Of a DNA stretch of 64,000 nucleotides, positions 35,771 to 48,000 are shown in pieces (within the stretch, counting starts at the first letter, position 1; each line of letters starts with the position of its first letter). The position numbers were made by a program, and so were the translations under genes. Source of the DNA: Lucifuga dentata. Lineage: Eukaryota > Chordata > Actinopteri > Ophidiiformes > Bythitidae. The notes beneath the pieces are model-generated. The model had not been told where the DNA came from and did not search any database. It saw only the letters and a list, made by a program, of their open reading frames with translations. Location: assembly GCA_014773175.1 (NCBI GenBank), contig VXCM01001437.1, positions 62,001-126,000 of the forward strand, given 5' to 3'.

Positions 35771-37539
35771 CCTCTCAGTGTGTTTTTCATCACACTGCAG
35801 ATGCATGCACTCTGCATCAGAACATCTGCTTCAAATGCTTTGGTTTTTCTCTCTCTTTACAGGGATCTTTTTTTTTTTTTTTTTTTANTTTTTTTTTTTT
35901 TTTTTTTAAATCCCATTTACTGAAATAATACAGCCCCCACTGCAAACAGTGCAGTCTGAGGCATCAACGTTGGTGAGAATCTGCTTGGCCACTGGGTTCA
36001 ACAATGAGTGGATGCAAGCCAGAGCCAACTGCAACAGCCAGAAGTCATAAATCAAAGATGCTTTGACTTAAATTTATGAACTAAAAACATACAAAACTTT
36101 AAAGTGTTAACCTGAATGAAAGTGTCCAAATGAGACATAAACTAAACTTCCTTTCCTTTCCAAATCTGGCTAAAAAAAGTGATAAACTGGCACATGATGT
36201 CACAGTTGTGACATGTGTCTGATAGTAAATGTATCATCCTAGTTTGCGTGTGTCAGTAAAGTTCTTTGATGTAACAGGGATACAGAAGTCTGCCTTTTCT
36301 GCTTTTGGCAGGCACTTTGAATATTGAGTAAATCCTCTTGGCACAGCTACAATAGCTCGATTTTACTTGGCTATTGTGTCCTAATGAGATATTATTAGGT
36401 CTAATGGCTACTCAACATCAGCGCCACCCAAAGGTCATGAGCCATTTCCAGCAACGATTGCTCAGCCATGGTTAAAAAACAGGCAGCAAAGAAAGATGGA
36501 AGCAGATAGAATAAATGAGGAAATAAGAATGCACTGCAATGCTCAGGGTTCACCATACAGGAGTAAAAGGATAATGCTTAATGGATTTCATATTCTCCAT
36601 TTTTAATGAACAAAACGAAGGCATATTAATGTGCAATTGATTTATTGTTTTTACTAATTGTACTTTTCCAGTGTCGATTCCAGTGGAAACAAATACGACA
36701 AAGAATTTTTTTTCTACAGAATGTGAGAATGTGGAGACTTTAGTCTGTTTAGTTGTTCTACTATAATCTTCATTTGACGATAGCATGGATCAAGTGATAA
36801 AGACATAATACTTGAATAAAGGCCACAGTGTACTTCCTCCGTTATGCCTGTCAGAGAGTCAGAAGATGGTGGAAGCCCCTGCATGATACGGCCAATCCTG
36901 CAGTGATTAGCTGTGATTAGCTGTGATGTGAGGAGTGTAAACACCAGGAATTTAAATTTCTCTCTCTCTCAAACATTCTCTTTTCTCTCTGTCACTATGT
37001 CCGCGCTCTGCAGAGAAAAAGTGAACATGGCTCTATCATTTGTATTTATATCCCTGTTTATAAGAAAGTGGAACTAAAAAAAAAACACACATAGAAGACA
37101 GAATTGCTGTTAGCTACCCACCCCCCTTCCTAAAATGAAAGTTTGTGTCATTTTACTTGTTTATGATTTATCATGTTAAGATTACATTCTGAAAAGGTAA
37201 AAAATAGTGGAAAGCTGACGAGACCAAGTCGGACGGGCCGAGTCAGATATAGCAAACTACGGCCTTTAGGATCACTGATGACCAACTTGTGTGCAATGAC
37301 CCTTAACTGATTCTATTATTTTACCTTGCAACTTTACTAATTAGCAGCCTATATTGCTTGACTTGATGTTTTACACCTTATAGCTTGTGGTATAAAATCC
37401 AAAACACATTTCCTATATAATGTCCCAAAATAATTTTTGAAATCAGATCCTCACCTTTTGTTTAACAAAAGTATTTATCTGTTTTTATGGAGTTTTCTCC
37501 ACTACTAAGGCCGTGTTATCTAACTATAAAGACAGAAAT
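35771..37539. other. Non-coding, no recognised element
   Basis: It contains a T run with N at 35888 (35869-35907) and a short tandem GTGATTAGCT at 36903-36925. No gene recognised. Confidence 0.5.
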
Positions 37540-38173
37540 CTCTGTCTGTCTGTGGCACTATTATCTCTAGAACCTGCTACTGTATGAAGCTAAAATTCTT
37601 CAAGTTCATTGCTCAGGAACCAAAGACGTGCAGTGTCGCATGTTAAGTTGTTTGGATGAGCAGTTCTCAAATTGAGGTGTGCCGATAAAAAGTAGTCCAC
37701 GCAGCAGCATATGCTCTGGTCCAGTGCCAAGGTCTCAACCCGACCCCGTACGGCAAACAAAGCTAGCTCACGAGGACGTGCAGAAGTTGTCTGAGAAGTT
37801 GAAGTTGTTTTGACGGTGCTGTGCAGGTAAAAAGTAGTTATAAAGTCTGGCCCATTCCAAACAGGCATGTTTTGAACAGGCACTGCAAACAACGCTAGCT
37901 TACGAGGACGTGCAGAACAAAATTATGGCAGGCTGCGGTGCACACCATAAAGTCCGGCCTCTTCTGAGCATGCATGTTTTGAACAGGCACTGCACTAGGT
38001 CTTCTAATTGCTGATATCCATCAATCTTGACATGCAAGTACATATTCAGACCTGTAGTTCATTTGCTCTGATATGAATCAGGAATTAACTTGTTACAATG
38101 GTGTATTTACCTGTTACTCATTCATCAAATTGTCACATGGGCTTGGACCCCGCTAACTGCTGCTTGCAGCTAT
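37540..38173. repeat. Interspersed repeat with internal tandem duplication
   Basis: It opens with CTGTCTGTCTGTGGCACTAT and ends near GCTAACTGCTGCTTGCAGCT, a combination I associate with a fish interspersed repeat of uncertain class. Inside, related segments recur: GCTAGCTCACGAGGACGTGC (37763-37782) and GCTAGCTTACGAGGACGTGC (about 37895-37914), and CATGTTTTGAACAGGCACTG twice (about 37867 and 37972). The spacing of about 105-130 bp indicates a degenerate tandem duplication. Confidence 0.5.
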
Positions 38174-38279
38174 GTTCATAATTGATTCAATGTGTTTTCA
38201 TAATCTGTACTGAACCAATACAGTAAAACGTTTCTGACAGTAAACACTGGACACAATGCTGAATGTGTTTCTAGAAATG

Positions 38280-38340
<61 letters not shown>

Positions 38341-38341
38341 N

Positions 38342-38426
<85 letters not shown>
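38280..38426. repeat. poly-A (with N) followed by (TA)n
   Basis: 61 A, N at 38341, 52 A, then about 34 bases of TA. The A length is unreliable because the N is probably a join inside the homopolymer. The predicted polylysine and polyphenylalanine proteins here are artefacts. Confidence 0.95.
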
Positions 38427-38428
<2 letters not shown>

Positions 38429-39457
38429 GTATATATACATTGTGCATGTCCAGTCACTGAAGGAGTCTGGCAAGAGGAAAATCCCTGAACCGGGTCTCCA
38501 ATCCAAATGGAAATGAACCTTCAAAGATGTGCATGATGTGTGGAGCAGTGGGGCGTGGGAATCAGAGGAGAATATGAGGGTAGCTTGCCTTATCATCCTG
38601 TGTTTACAAGGAGACAGGGAGTCATTTTTGTGCTGTCGATTGAAGGGCACCAGAATTGACAGTGCAAATACACAACTCATGAGCCTCCATTTACACTGGA
38701 ACTATTGAATAGCAGACACTGGTAAGGAATAATAAGAACTGTAGACATACCAAAATACTACTAACAGATAGTGATGCTATTCTATAAGAAGTTGCTGTTT
38801 CCTGATAAGAAACTTCTACAAACTTATAGAACAAGCTCATTTTAATGTCCATGTTTCATTTTGTTTCCTCTCTATTGGCTTTCCTTCTGTCTAAGTATAA
38901 AATACTCATATACACACAATACTATCTTGGGTGGATTTTTTTTTTGCACCTGGTCTACTTTACTGACAGAGAAGCTGATCCACAGTTCTTCAGTAGATGA
39001 CATTATAGCAATGGGTCATCTTTGCGACTTTATGGATGTATTACCAGGATGTTATCGTAATTACAGAGGCGTAAACTGAAAAGGGCAGTTTGGCCCTCGA
39101 GGCATATTGGCCTCCTAACAGCCCATTAGATGTGTATCTAATGACAGAGGGAAATGTGGCAGTGAGCTCATGGATGACATGGCCTGATGTGGTAACACAC
39201 AAGAACACGCAGTCCTGTGTTCACAATACATCTTTAGTTAGTGCAAGTGTAAGATGTAATTTGACATATGGAAATGGGGTTGATAGTGGAGGTAATAGGG
39301 ATGCTGTGTGGCAGCCGTGTGGAACTGAACGAATGGAGAGTGAGCAGTCTATAGTAAATCATCGTCAGGCCATTTTAAAAAATGCAGGTTGCCAAAAAAC
39401 ATGTCACTATGAAATACTTCAATGTCCAATAGGCAAAGTAGTTTACTTTCCAAATTT
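38427..39457. other. Non-coding, no recognised element
   Basis: The plus-strand frame 39090-39566 (158 codons) begins in ordinary sequence and runs into the TA repeat. It has no recognisable domain and I do not call it a gene. Confidence 0.5.
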
Positions 39458-39519
39458 TATATGTATACATATATATATACGTATATATGTATATATATAC
39501 GTATATATATATATATATA
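39458..39519. repeat. (TA)n-rich microsatellite
   Basis: TATA/TACG-interrupted dinucleotide tract just upstream of the L2 fragment. Confidence 0.9.
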
Positions 39520-39585
39520 AGAACGTCCAAAATGTCCAGAAAAGTCACTTGTTTTCATTTCCATAATCTTCACAGTAGTTGCAGC

Positions 39586-40651
39586 ACGGTGGGAATACAA
39601 GCAAAGAACTCTCTATCTCACCAAGTGTACAGTCCCATTGAATCGCTAAACAAGTGCACTAAAGACATTAGTGACTGGATGTGCCACAATTTCCTTCAGT
39701 TAAATAAAGATAAAACTGAAATAATTGTATTTGGGGCCAAAGAAGAACGATTAAATGTCATTGGTCAGCTTGAATTACTTGTGCTGAAGACAGAAAACCA
39801 AGTTAAAACTCTTGGGGAAGTTATAGATGCAGAGCTAAACTTTAACAGCCACATCAAGACCATTACAAAATCAGCCTACTATCACCTTAAAAATATAGCC
39901 AGATAAAGAGGATTTATGTCTCAGAAAGACCAAGAAAAGCTTGTGCAGCATTTATCTTTAGCAGGCTAGACTACTGTAATGGCGTCTTTACAGGCCTGTC
40001 TAAAAAAGCAGTCAGACAGCTGCAGCTCATTCAGACGCTGCTGCTGGAGTTCTGACTAAAACTAAGAAAGCAAATCACATCACTCCAGTGCTCAGATCCC
40101 TGACCTGGCTGCCTGTGTGTCACAGGATTGATTTTAAAATATTCTTACTGGTTTTTAAAGCTCTGCATGGCTCAGGACTAAAATATATCTCTGACATGAT
40201 TCTGCAGTATGAACCCTGCAGACCTCTCAGGTCATCTGGTCTGCTTTCTGTTCCCAGAGTCAGAACAAAGCATGGCGAGGCAGCATTTAGTTTCTCTGCT
40301 CCACATCTCTGGAACAAACTTTCAGAAGGTCTCAGATCTGCTCCAACCATAAACTCTTTTAAAACCAGGCTTAAAGCTTTTCTTTTTAGCACTGCTTTTA
40401 ATTAAGCTTTGCACTGGAACTCAATCTAGGACCAATTAATTATTCTCACACTGCAACCACACAGTAGATATTTTATTTAATTTTGCTTTATTTCAATTTT
40501 TACTTTATTCTGTGTTGCTCTTGGTTTTTAAATGTTGCTTTATTTTGTTCTTATTGTCTTTTAAATGTTGTTTTAATGCATTTTGTTTGTGTAAAGCATG
40601 TTGAATTGCCTTTGTTTGAATGGTGCTGTATAAATAAACTTGCCTTGCCTT
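39586..40651 (+). pseudogene. L2 LINE 3' fragment, second lineage
   Basis: The plus-strand frame to 39906 reads SPIESLNKCTKDISDWM, NFLQLNKDKTEIIVFG and VKTLGEVIDAELNFNSHIKT, then ITKSAYYHLKNIAR, and stops. After shifts, decayed equivalents of the DYCNG and QLIQNAA blocks follow. The frame 40088-40405 then gives LTWLPVCHRIDFKIFLLVFK, YISDMILQYEPCRPLRSSG, VRTKHGEAAFSFSAPHLWNK and FKTRLKAFLFSTAFN. This is the C-terminal third of an L2 polyprotein. The 3' tail GTGCTGTATAAATAAACTTG ends in CTTGCCTTGCCTT, the L2-type short repeat. It differs clearly from the L2 at 34372, so it represents a separate lineage. Confidence 0.9.
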
Positions 40652-42128
40652 TCTATAGGAACAATATTTTCCTACTCTGCATAGTTCTGGATAAAGTAGT
40701 TGCAATTTAGTTCCAAACTTTATGTGAAAAAGCAGCTTAGGCTAAGGATAATGGTGTTTCTTATGTATTTATATTTAATGTGATCGGAAAGATGCTGAAG
40801 CTGCAGTAGATTATTACAGTTCTAAATAGCTAATGTATCGGTTAACTGAAGTGCAGCAGAATGATCCTCTGAAGTAATCTTAAAGGAAGTTTTCAACTGT
40901 CTTTGACTCTGACGTACAATGAGATAATGCTTTGTTGCATTTACGGTTCTAGGAGCAGAGAGACTTTTTTTTCTTATCAAATTACTTGAAAAACCACAGA
41001 GGGATGTTAAATATTTTAGCACATATCTCTTGGAGTTTAAAGAAAAATTTGAAACAATGACTGCTGATTAACCTTCATTTTCATAATAAGTGGAAGCTGA
41101 GACCAAAACAGTGCCATGGAATGCAAATGAAGTCTACTCAAAGCTCCTCAGTTCATCCGAACCACACACAGTTACACTACAATCCAATTCATAGCTGCAG
41201 AATTAGCTGCTGAACAACACTCTTTTCTTTTGCCTGGAAGCTGAGGCTGAAAGATGACACAAACACATCCTTTCAAGTTACTCATGCAAAATGCTCATTG
41301 CTGAAACAAAGCATGTCATTCCATGAATGTGAATATAAATCCAGCCCACAGGAAAGGCTCGATGACACACACGTCATGCTAGGAGAAGAACAAATATGAC
41401 ATACATTCATTCCTCTTGCCTTTTTACAGCCCATCTCTCCTGCAGATATTTGATAGCTTACGCAGGCAAAGATGCATCGCACTCATGCACAACCTTAAAA
41501 AAAGAACCAACTCCATATAGACTCAAAGATTTTGTCAGGAATTTTCCTGGGTATCCTAGAGATAAGTGACAAGAAAACCTTAACAGCTAATCATGGCCGT
41601 TCATGTTTTCATCCAAGGACTGTGTAAGTAGGGTAATAACAGTGTACAGCAGGTTGATTGTTATTTCAACATGTTCAACACCACCATTTCTCCTCAGGCT
41701 GAGCAAACAGGAGATTACTCAAAAGATGTCTGCAGCACAATACATGCATACACGTGTTCTATTCAGCAAAGATCAATTATGAATTGCCACAGCTGGGCCA
41801 GCTGATTGCACAATCCTGCTGCTGCTTTTACTGTAAAAGTTAACTTGGGGTTTGTTGTGGCAGCAGTGGGTAGATGATCAGGGTAATCTGGGGTTGCAAA
41901 TTAAGTAGGCCAATATTTGTCAGAAACTTTAATTAATATCTTGACAAGTATATAGTTCAAGAAGTCAACAATAATTTCTTTGGTTATTTGCACTAACTCT
42001 ATCCAGGAGCACAGAGGCATTGCTTGATAAAAGCATAGATAATTTCCTTGGATAGGTCACTGGTCCTGCAGTGCTCACAAATTTAGACAGTCTTCTTTTC
42101 AGTTAACTACATTTGTAATGCCACTAAT
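40652..42128. other. Non-coding, no recognised element
   Basis: No gene or repeat family recognised. Confidence 0.5.
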
Positions 42129-42695
42129 ACCTTGTTTCCACCAACGCGGTGCCAGTGCTGGTGCTCAGTCGATGATCAGCTCAGCCCTTCTAAGAACCAT
42201 CCTGCATTTCTACCAGCTTGGTACTGAATGAACAATGGAATGACACGATAAAATGTTAATGTTATGATAACATAACATTAACAGCCGTCGGCTCGCACAT
42301 TCATCCAGCATCGCAGTCACTGAATTTAGACTTTCTCTGTAAAACAGTCCATTAACTCATAGTCCAGCTTTACTTTTGCATCAAGTGCTGAGTTCCCTCT
42401 CGCAGTACGTGTACTCTTTCTTCAACCTCTTAAGTTTAAGTTAAGTGGTTCACTGAAATGCTACTAGTCGCTGCTGCTGATTGTTTCACAATGGTGATTC
42501 AGGTAAATAATAATGTATGTGTGTGTGTGTGTGTGTACTGCCTCCTGGCCCGTGGCATCACAGTTCCTTTGCTCTAGACCAGCAAGTTGTTGAGGCCATT
42601 TTTTCCAGCTGAACACCAGTGTTATTACAGTAGAAATGCCCTGAATGACTTGCAGTTTGGCTCCACTACCGGCACCGCTTTCTGTAGAAAAGGGT
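42129..42695. mobile_element. Degenerate TIR element (possible MITE)
   Basis: The left end carries ACCTTGTTTCCACC and then GCGGTGCCAGTGCTGG. The right end, read inward, carries ACCCTTTTCTACAG and then GCGGTGCCGGTAGTGG. About 16 of the first 25 bases match. No clear target duplication. Within it lie a 12-bp-arm hairpin (42254-42283) and a short GT run (42516-42536). Tentative. Confidence 0.4.
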
Positions 42696-44166
42696 ACAAC
42701 TAGTTCATTCAGTATTGCTGCTAATATTAATGAAAAGTTTATCATTTTCGGGTTTGTCTAGCTCTTTTGGAAGCTTCTTACTGGTTCGAAGTTTGCCCTG
42801 CTTACTGTACATCAGCTAGAAATCCCTTTTTCACTTTCAGATCATGTAGCTTCAAGCTAAATGATATACCAGACACTGTAAAGCACCACATCCAGTGTGC
42901 ACTAGAGAAACTCTGAGAAAGTTATTCAGCTACTGCAAGAAATGAGTTCTTTTTCTGCCTTTGCAGTACTTTATTAAAGTCCAACAGCTCTCTCTCATCT
43001 GCAGGCGAGAATTGGCATATTGCATGTCAGTTAGCTCAGTGGCGCCTCGGCGACCCATGATTCACTGCTGAGTCATGCAACATGAGCTGTGAGGCTTATT
43101 CAACTGCTGCTGGATGAAATCTTGCAGTGAAATGTATTACATTTTCTCCTCATTAGTATACACTGCTAAGGGAACTGAGAAGAAGAATCGGAAACATCAG
43201 GAGGTCAAATCCAGTGGGTTAGGGTGTGTGGGCTGAGAAGGAGTTGTTTACTTTCTCTTAGTTAGGCTTGGAGAAAAAGTAGCTCCAATTTACCAGAGGC
43301 ACTATAATGATGTAGGGGCAGAGCGTGTCTGTCCTTTTCCCAGTGGCTAAATATTGACTGTGCTTGCTAGCAGCAGATGGTCTGAACGGTGAATGCAGGC
43401 TGGAAGGAGTGAATGAGTGTACGAGTGACATCTGGTCCTTCCTGGGCCCAGTGGACCTGCTTGCTACATCAAGCTGTCTCATTAGAACTAGCTGGGGCTT
43501 CAGGAGCATTCTGCCACTCAAGCCACCGCTCTAGTGCTCCCCCATCAAATCCCTCATTTGCCACTGTGCCAACACTGAAGGACCACATAATGTGATGTGT
43601 CAGCAGGTTTTGCACATCCATCAGTTTTCTTTTCCATTCTGCAGGGGTCACCCATTTGCACTTTGGGTGATTCTGTTTGCCAGGAAAGAATGATGAGTGC
43701 GGTCGGTGCCCAAAATATCTGCATTCAAAGCTCCTCACAGCTGCTTTCTGTAAACCTTTATCACCTTTATGGGATGTGACTTATGTGACTACAATTTGAA
43801 ATAACAAAGAAAGGAAACATTATTCCTACTTTTCCTCCTTCTACACTTAGCAACTGATTGTTTTTAAACTTAGAGTCCAGTCAAATTCTCCAGGAGTTTC
43901 CAGTATTTCATTCTGGCTTTAAAATGCAAAAACTTGCACTTTCGCCCTTGCAATATTTCTGCAGAAATGAGCACATTGGAAAAATATTTGTTAATTTTCC
44001 CAGTTGCATCAAGTATTAAAATAATCCAATTCAGATCTTATCATTGTTATATCTATACTGAGCAATCTCGAACCTAATGCTTACCTGATAGCTGTAAATC
44101 TGGGCAAAAAATATCCCAAACAATGTCCATGTCTCTGGCTAGCTAACAACTGGCCACAATGACTAT
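42696..44166. other. Non-coding; one exon-like open frame
   Basis: Mostly unrecognised. The minus-strand frame from about 43780 to 43469 is the most protein-like uncharacterised frame in the window (see its own entry). The block 43010-43110 could be conserved non-coding sequence. Confidence 0.4.
43469..43783 (-). other. Unrecognised exon-like open frame
   Basis: About 105 codons are open on the minus strand, closed by a stop just upstream of 43783 and a TGA at 43469. The product contains PGKQNHPKCKWVTPAEWKRK, NLLTHHIMWSFSVGT and ALERWLEWQNAPEAP. Tryptophan is frequent, charged and polar residues are mixed, and there is no simple repeat, so it looks more protein-like than its neighbours. I do not recognise the family. 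No ATG lies near the start, and a weak acceptor-like TTTACAG precedes the AAAGCAGCT codons. It could be an exon, an old retrogene or transposon gene, or chance. Confidence 0.25.
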
Positions 44167-44484
44167 CAGTATGTTTACATGCACATTAAAATTTCAATTA
44201 TACTTGGATTAAGTTAATAAATTGATTTTGTGTACACCTTAATTAGATTGAAATCACTATAAATCAGAGTAACAGACATAGATTATGTAATTAGAAATCA
44301 AGTAAACCAGCTCTGCAGGCATTTTCTCACCTTTCTCCACATTACCTGATTACACAACCGTCATGTCTATTCACTAAACCGTGGAATTCCATTAATTCTG
44401 GCCATGCATATGTCTTTCTTTCATTATTGCCTTAATTGGATTACAGACAAATATTCAGAGTATAGCATGCTTGTAAATGTACTG
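44167..44484. mobile_element. Small TIR element, CAGTA...TACTG ends
   Basis: The left end CAGTATGTTTACATGCACAT and right end (inverse) CAGTACATTTACAAGCATGC share 16 of 22 positions. TAT adjoins both ends, a possible short target duplication. The GTTTACATGCACA start is, from memory, a common fish MITE end. 318 bp, no coding capacity. Confidence 0.55.
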
Positions 44485-44556
44485 TATGACAGAAATAACC
44501 CATCAATCACTATCAACCAAAATAAAACCCTGTGAAATGTAACTTTTAACCTGTCT

Positions 44557-44637
44557 TTGCACGCTATACTCCGACTATTTGTCTGTAATGTTTAAGGCAA
44601 TAATGCAAGTAAGACGTATGCATTGACAGAATAATGG
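44557..44637 (-). mobile_element. Inverted partial copy of the 44167 element
   Basis: The reverse complement of this stretch (CCATTATTCTG, CATTATTGCCTTAA, ATTACAGACAAATA, GGAGTATAGCGTGC) matches 44389-44475 closely. The two copies face each other about 80-90 bases apart. Confidence 0.75.
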
Positions 44638-44906
44638 AAACTCAGTCTTATGTTTATCATTGCTGTAATCTACTACAAATACGACAATAAAAATGCAAAT
44701 TACATTGTCTTTTTATCTGAAAAGCTGATACAAATTCTACGTAATCACTTCATTCACTTCACTTTATTTTCATCTGTGAATAGTGCTCATCTTAGAACAG
44801 ACTGTAGCCCTACAGCCGGCAGAACTTGGCTCTAATTCAACAGCTCAACTTGCATCTCCTCAGGGTCGCCATCATCTGCAGCACCACCTACTTATCACAG
44901 AGGACT

Positions 44907-44988
44907 GTATGGGACCATACCATCGTATGGTCCCATACATATATACATATGTATATATATATACATAAATACATAAATACATATGTAA

Positions 44989-45051
<63 letters not shown>

Positions 45052-45089
45052 TATATACATATGGGACCATACATATGTATGGTCCCATA
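44907..45089. repeat. Two GGGACCATAC palindromes flanking a TA tract
   Basis: GTATGGGACCATAC and its exact inverse lie at 44907-44938 around a CATC spacer. A perfect 30-bp palindrome with the same GGGACCATAC core lies at 45060-45089. Between them is TATATACA-rich sequence with a (TA)n run (about 44995-45036). GGACCATAC is shared with the TTAA MITE ends, but no MITE interior is present. Confidence 0.9.
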
Positions 45090-48000
45090 CATCGTATCGC
45101 TGCCATATGATGAATGTCATAGTCTACAACACAAGCAGCAATACACACTCTGTATCACTGCACAGAATGCTGCCTCCTTCCCTTTGTGCTACTTAGTCCC
45201 AGCATACAAAATGTCCTGATGAAACATGGAAAAAAAGTGAAAAACCAAAAGCATAAACAAAAACAAACAGACTACACATTGTGCTGTAAGGCCCTTCATC
45301 CTGCAAACTGATGGGAAGTCTGCACAGTGAAAAATGCTGCTTATTTCATTTATATTCTGCTGAATTACAGTCAGTGTCCCTGTCAGGCAAATTAATCAGA
45401 TTTTAAGGGAAATCAATAACAATCACAGATGGTTTACTTTATTTAGACTTTCTGAGTACGGAATAGAAATTCATCATGCTGTCAGACAGCAGACAATTTG
45501 TTGTAATCTGCAACCAGCTTGGCACAGAGGGAAGGTGTGGTGGTCACATCTCATCTTTTCATTCTGTGCCCAGTCAGGAAACTGAAATCCTGGTACAATG
45601 AAACAGTTACTGCTGTACAATATCATGCAATACTACCTTTGTGATGTTTATACTATATATACATTTTTGATACTGTCAAGGAAATGTTGATTCAGCTTTA
45701 TGGTAATTTATGCAGCCAGAGTTCGCAGCAAACAAGGATCTGAAAAACAGCACACCTTAAAATGCAATAGATTACAAACTGTGGCCTGAAAAGCCCAACC
45801 ATAAATAAAGTGATATTCATTGCAAGGCTGCTGTTTTGGATTGCGTTATATTATATTGTACAGGTATTCATTTAGTTCACCCCTGCACAGTTATTATTAT
45901 GTGTACAACAACAACTAGAACAAAGACACTAGGAAGGTTTCTATATATTGGTTTATATTGGTTTATACTGAATTTAAAGTTAGTGGGTAACATTATTCTT
46001 TAATTAGTTTTAATAAGGAAACTGGTGTTTTCATGGAGTAATTCAAGAAAAAGCATAATATATTGATTTTCTGTTTATTTATTGTGTGCTACACCCGCAT
46101 GGACAGGTTAAATCTTGAAAACTCAGTTTTATCTACAGACTTTCAGCCTGGCAAAAACATCCACGGAGAATCGATTGTGCCCAAAGGACTGAAGTTGGAC
46201 TAATTGGCAAACTGTGGAGAATGTCTTTGATGAGTCGCTGCCTGTCATAAATTTGGCATTGTTTATATAAAATGACTCATGAATCTGCAATTGCACAGCT
46301 CATGCATTGCCTTAAATTTAATAAATTTAGGAGAAAATTTACAATGTTTTGATGTGTAAACATCTGAGATTGTGAGTTTCAAAAGCAAATGTCATTAAGA
46401 TTTTAAGAGGAAATACCAGCATAGAATGATTGATGCCTATGAAGGTTCTCAACCATCCTGCAGCATTTCAAAGCAACAGGACTTCGCCATTCATTTGAGT
46501 GGCTTCTTCAGCTCTGACGCATGAACACAGCATTTGTCCTCTGAGAGTCATTCACACCTTGGGGGGCAAGCAGGTTACATTTTCATTTTCTTCACCTTCC
46601 TCTCCTCCCATTCTCTAATCATGCCTGATTATGCTACTGTCTCCTCTGTTCATGTTTCTGTGCCCAGGCCTTCATTATTGAACACTCTTTTCAAAGAAAC
46701 AAAAGAAAATGATTCATGTTTTGCCTGAAAACTGACATTTACATTTGCATTCGTGACTAGTAGCTGCTTCTAATATTATTCACTGTATTAATAAAAATTC
46801 AGTCACCTTACTGGCATTTTCATGGTGAGTTGGTCTTGACAAGAGTTTCAGATAAACACCTAAAATGAATAATGAAGGTAGAACAATTCTGATGCTATTC
46901 CTATAAACAGCCACAAATTTTATCAATCAACCAATCAATCAATCAGAGGTTAATTGTCAAACCATCCATATACAAATACACAGGTGGGATGAAATGCTGT
47001 TTCTCCAGGACCTCCTGGTGTTACATGTAATATAGTGCACATAGACAAGAAGTGCAGTGACAAGTCAAAGAGCGTAGAGAGAGAATAGTGCAAAAGAACA
47101 CGTTTACTGTACTGAGGTGAGAGTAAAAGTCTGTGCAAAGAGTTTGCAATTCCATAAAATTCCATAAAGTGGGGTTGTGCATTCTGGCATGTGCAAAGAG
47201 TTTATCTGAGATCAAACTGTGAAATGTGCTTTAAAGCAAATCCTCCTCAATATAGTATGCAAGAAGCAGCATGATTATATTCCTGAAGTGTTATCTCAGT
47301 CATTCTAGCAGTGGATTAAGTTGCTTCTTTAACCTCATCAACTAGAATTTTACAATGTGTCAGATTACTGAGTATAACACACTTGGACTTCCTATACCAG
47401 AAATAACACTTTTTTCCCCCCTACATTACCCCATGTAATAAAGGCACTGAAGGCAAACTCATATCTACTTACATACAGCACATAAACATGCAAGAATAAT
47501 TTCTCCCTCTACATATAAATATTAAGATCAAAGTGACATTACCAGTCAATAAGAAACTTTCTCCTGTAAATGCAACTATGGGTCAGCAGAAATAGAGAAT
47601 GACACATTTTAACACATTTTAACTAACACTATAGCAAATTGGGAGAGAGGAAGACAGACACACAAATGTTGCTGTTTGGCAGCATAGCTTTAAGGCCTTG
47701 GAAAGGACGACTTTTTCTCGGTTTGTGGTTTAGAACATTACTTCTTTGATTGAGAAGCATTTTTGGCAATGCTCGTCACACAAAGCAATTATAACAAACA
47801 CATACACAAGTATGGAACACACAGACTGTCCCAAAATAAAACTGTTTCCCATTTGAGAAAAGTGACAAACACATCAAAGTAATTATAGCACAACAAATTA
47901 AATTTATGTTCTCACCCATTTTTTTAAGGAAGCTACATAGCTAAATGGTAACACCTGTACTGACTAGACCCAAACGGCCCTGGAATGTGCAACTTCAGTT

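Noticed and set aside
38198..38680. Open frames of polylysine, polyphenylalanine and Tyr-Ile repeats
   Set aside because: Direct translation of the poly-A and TA tract, with an N inside.
39090..39566. 158-codon plus-strand frame
   Set aside because: Runs into the TA microsatellite and shows no domain; its position next to the L2 fragment is coincidental.
43026..43070. GTTAGCTCAGTGGCGCC, resembling a tRNA A-box region
   Set aside because: No B box or acceptor stem complement downstream.
44826..45148. Overlapping Tyr-Ile rich frames on both strands
   Set aside because: Products of the TA-rich tract and its flanking palindromes, not coding sequence.
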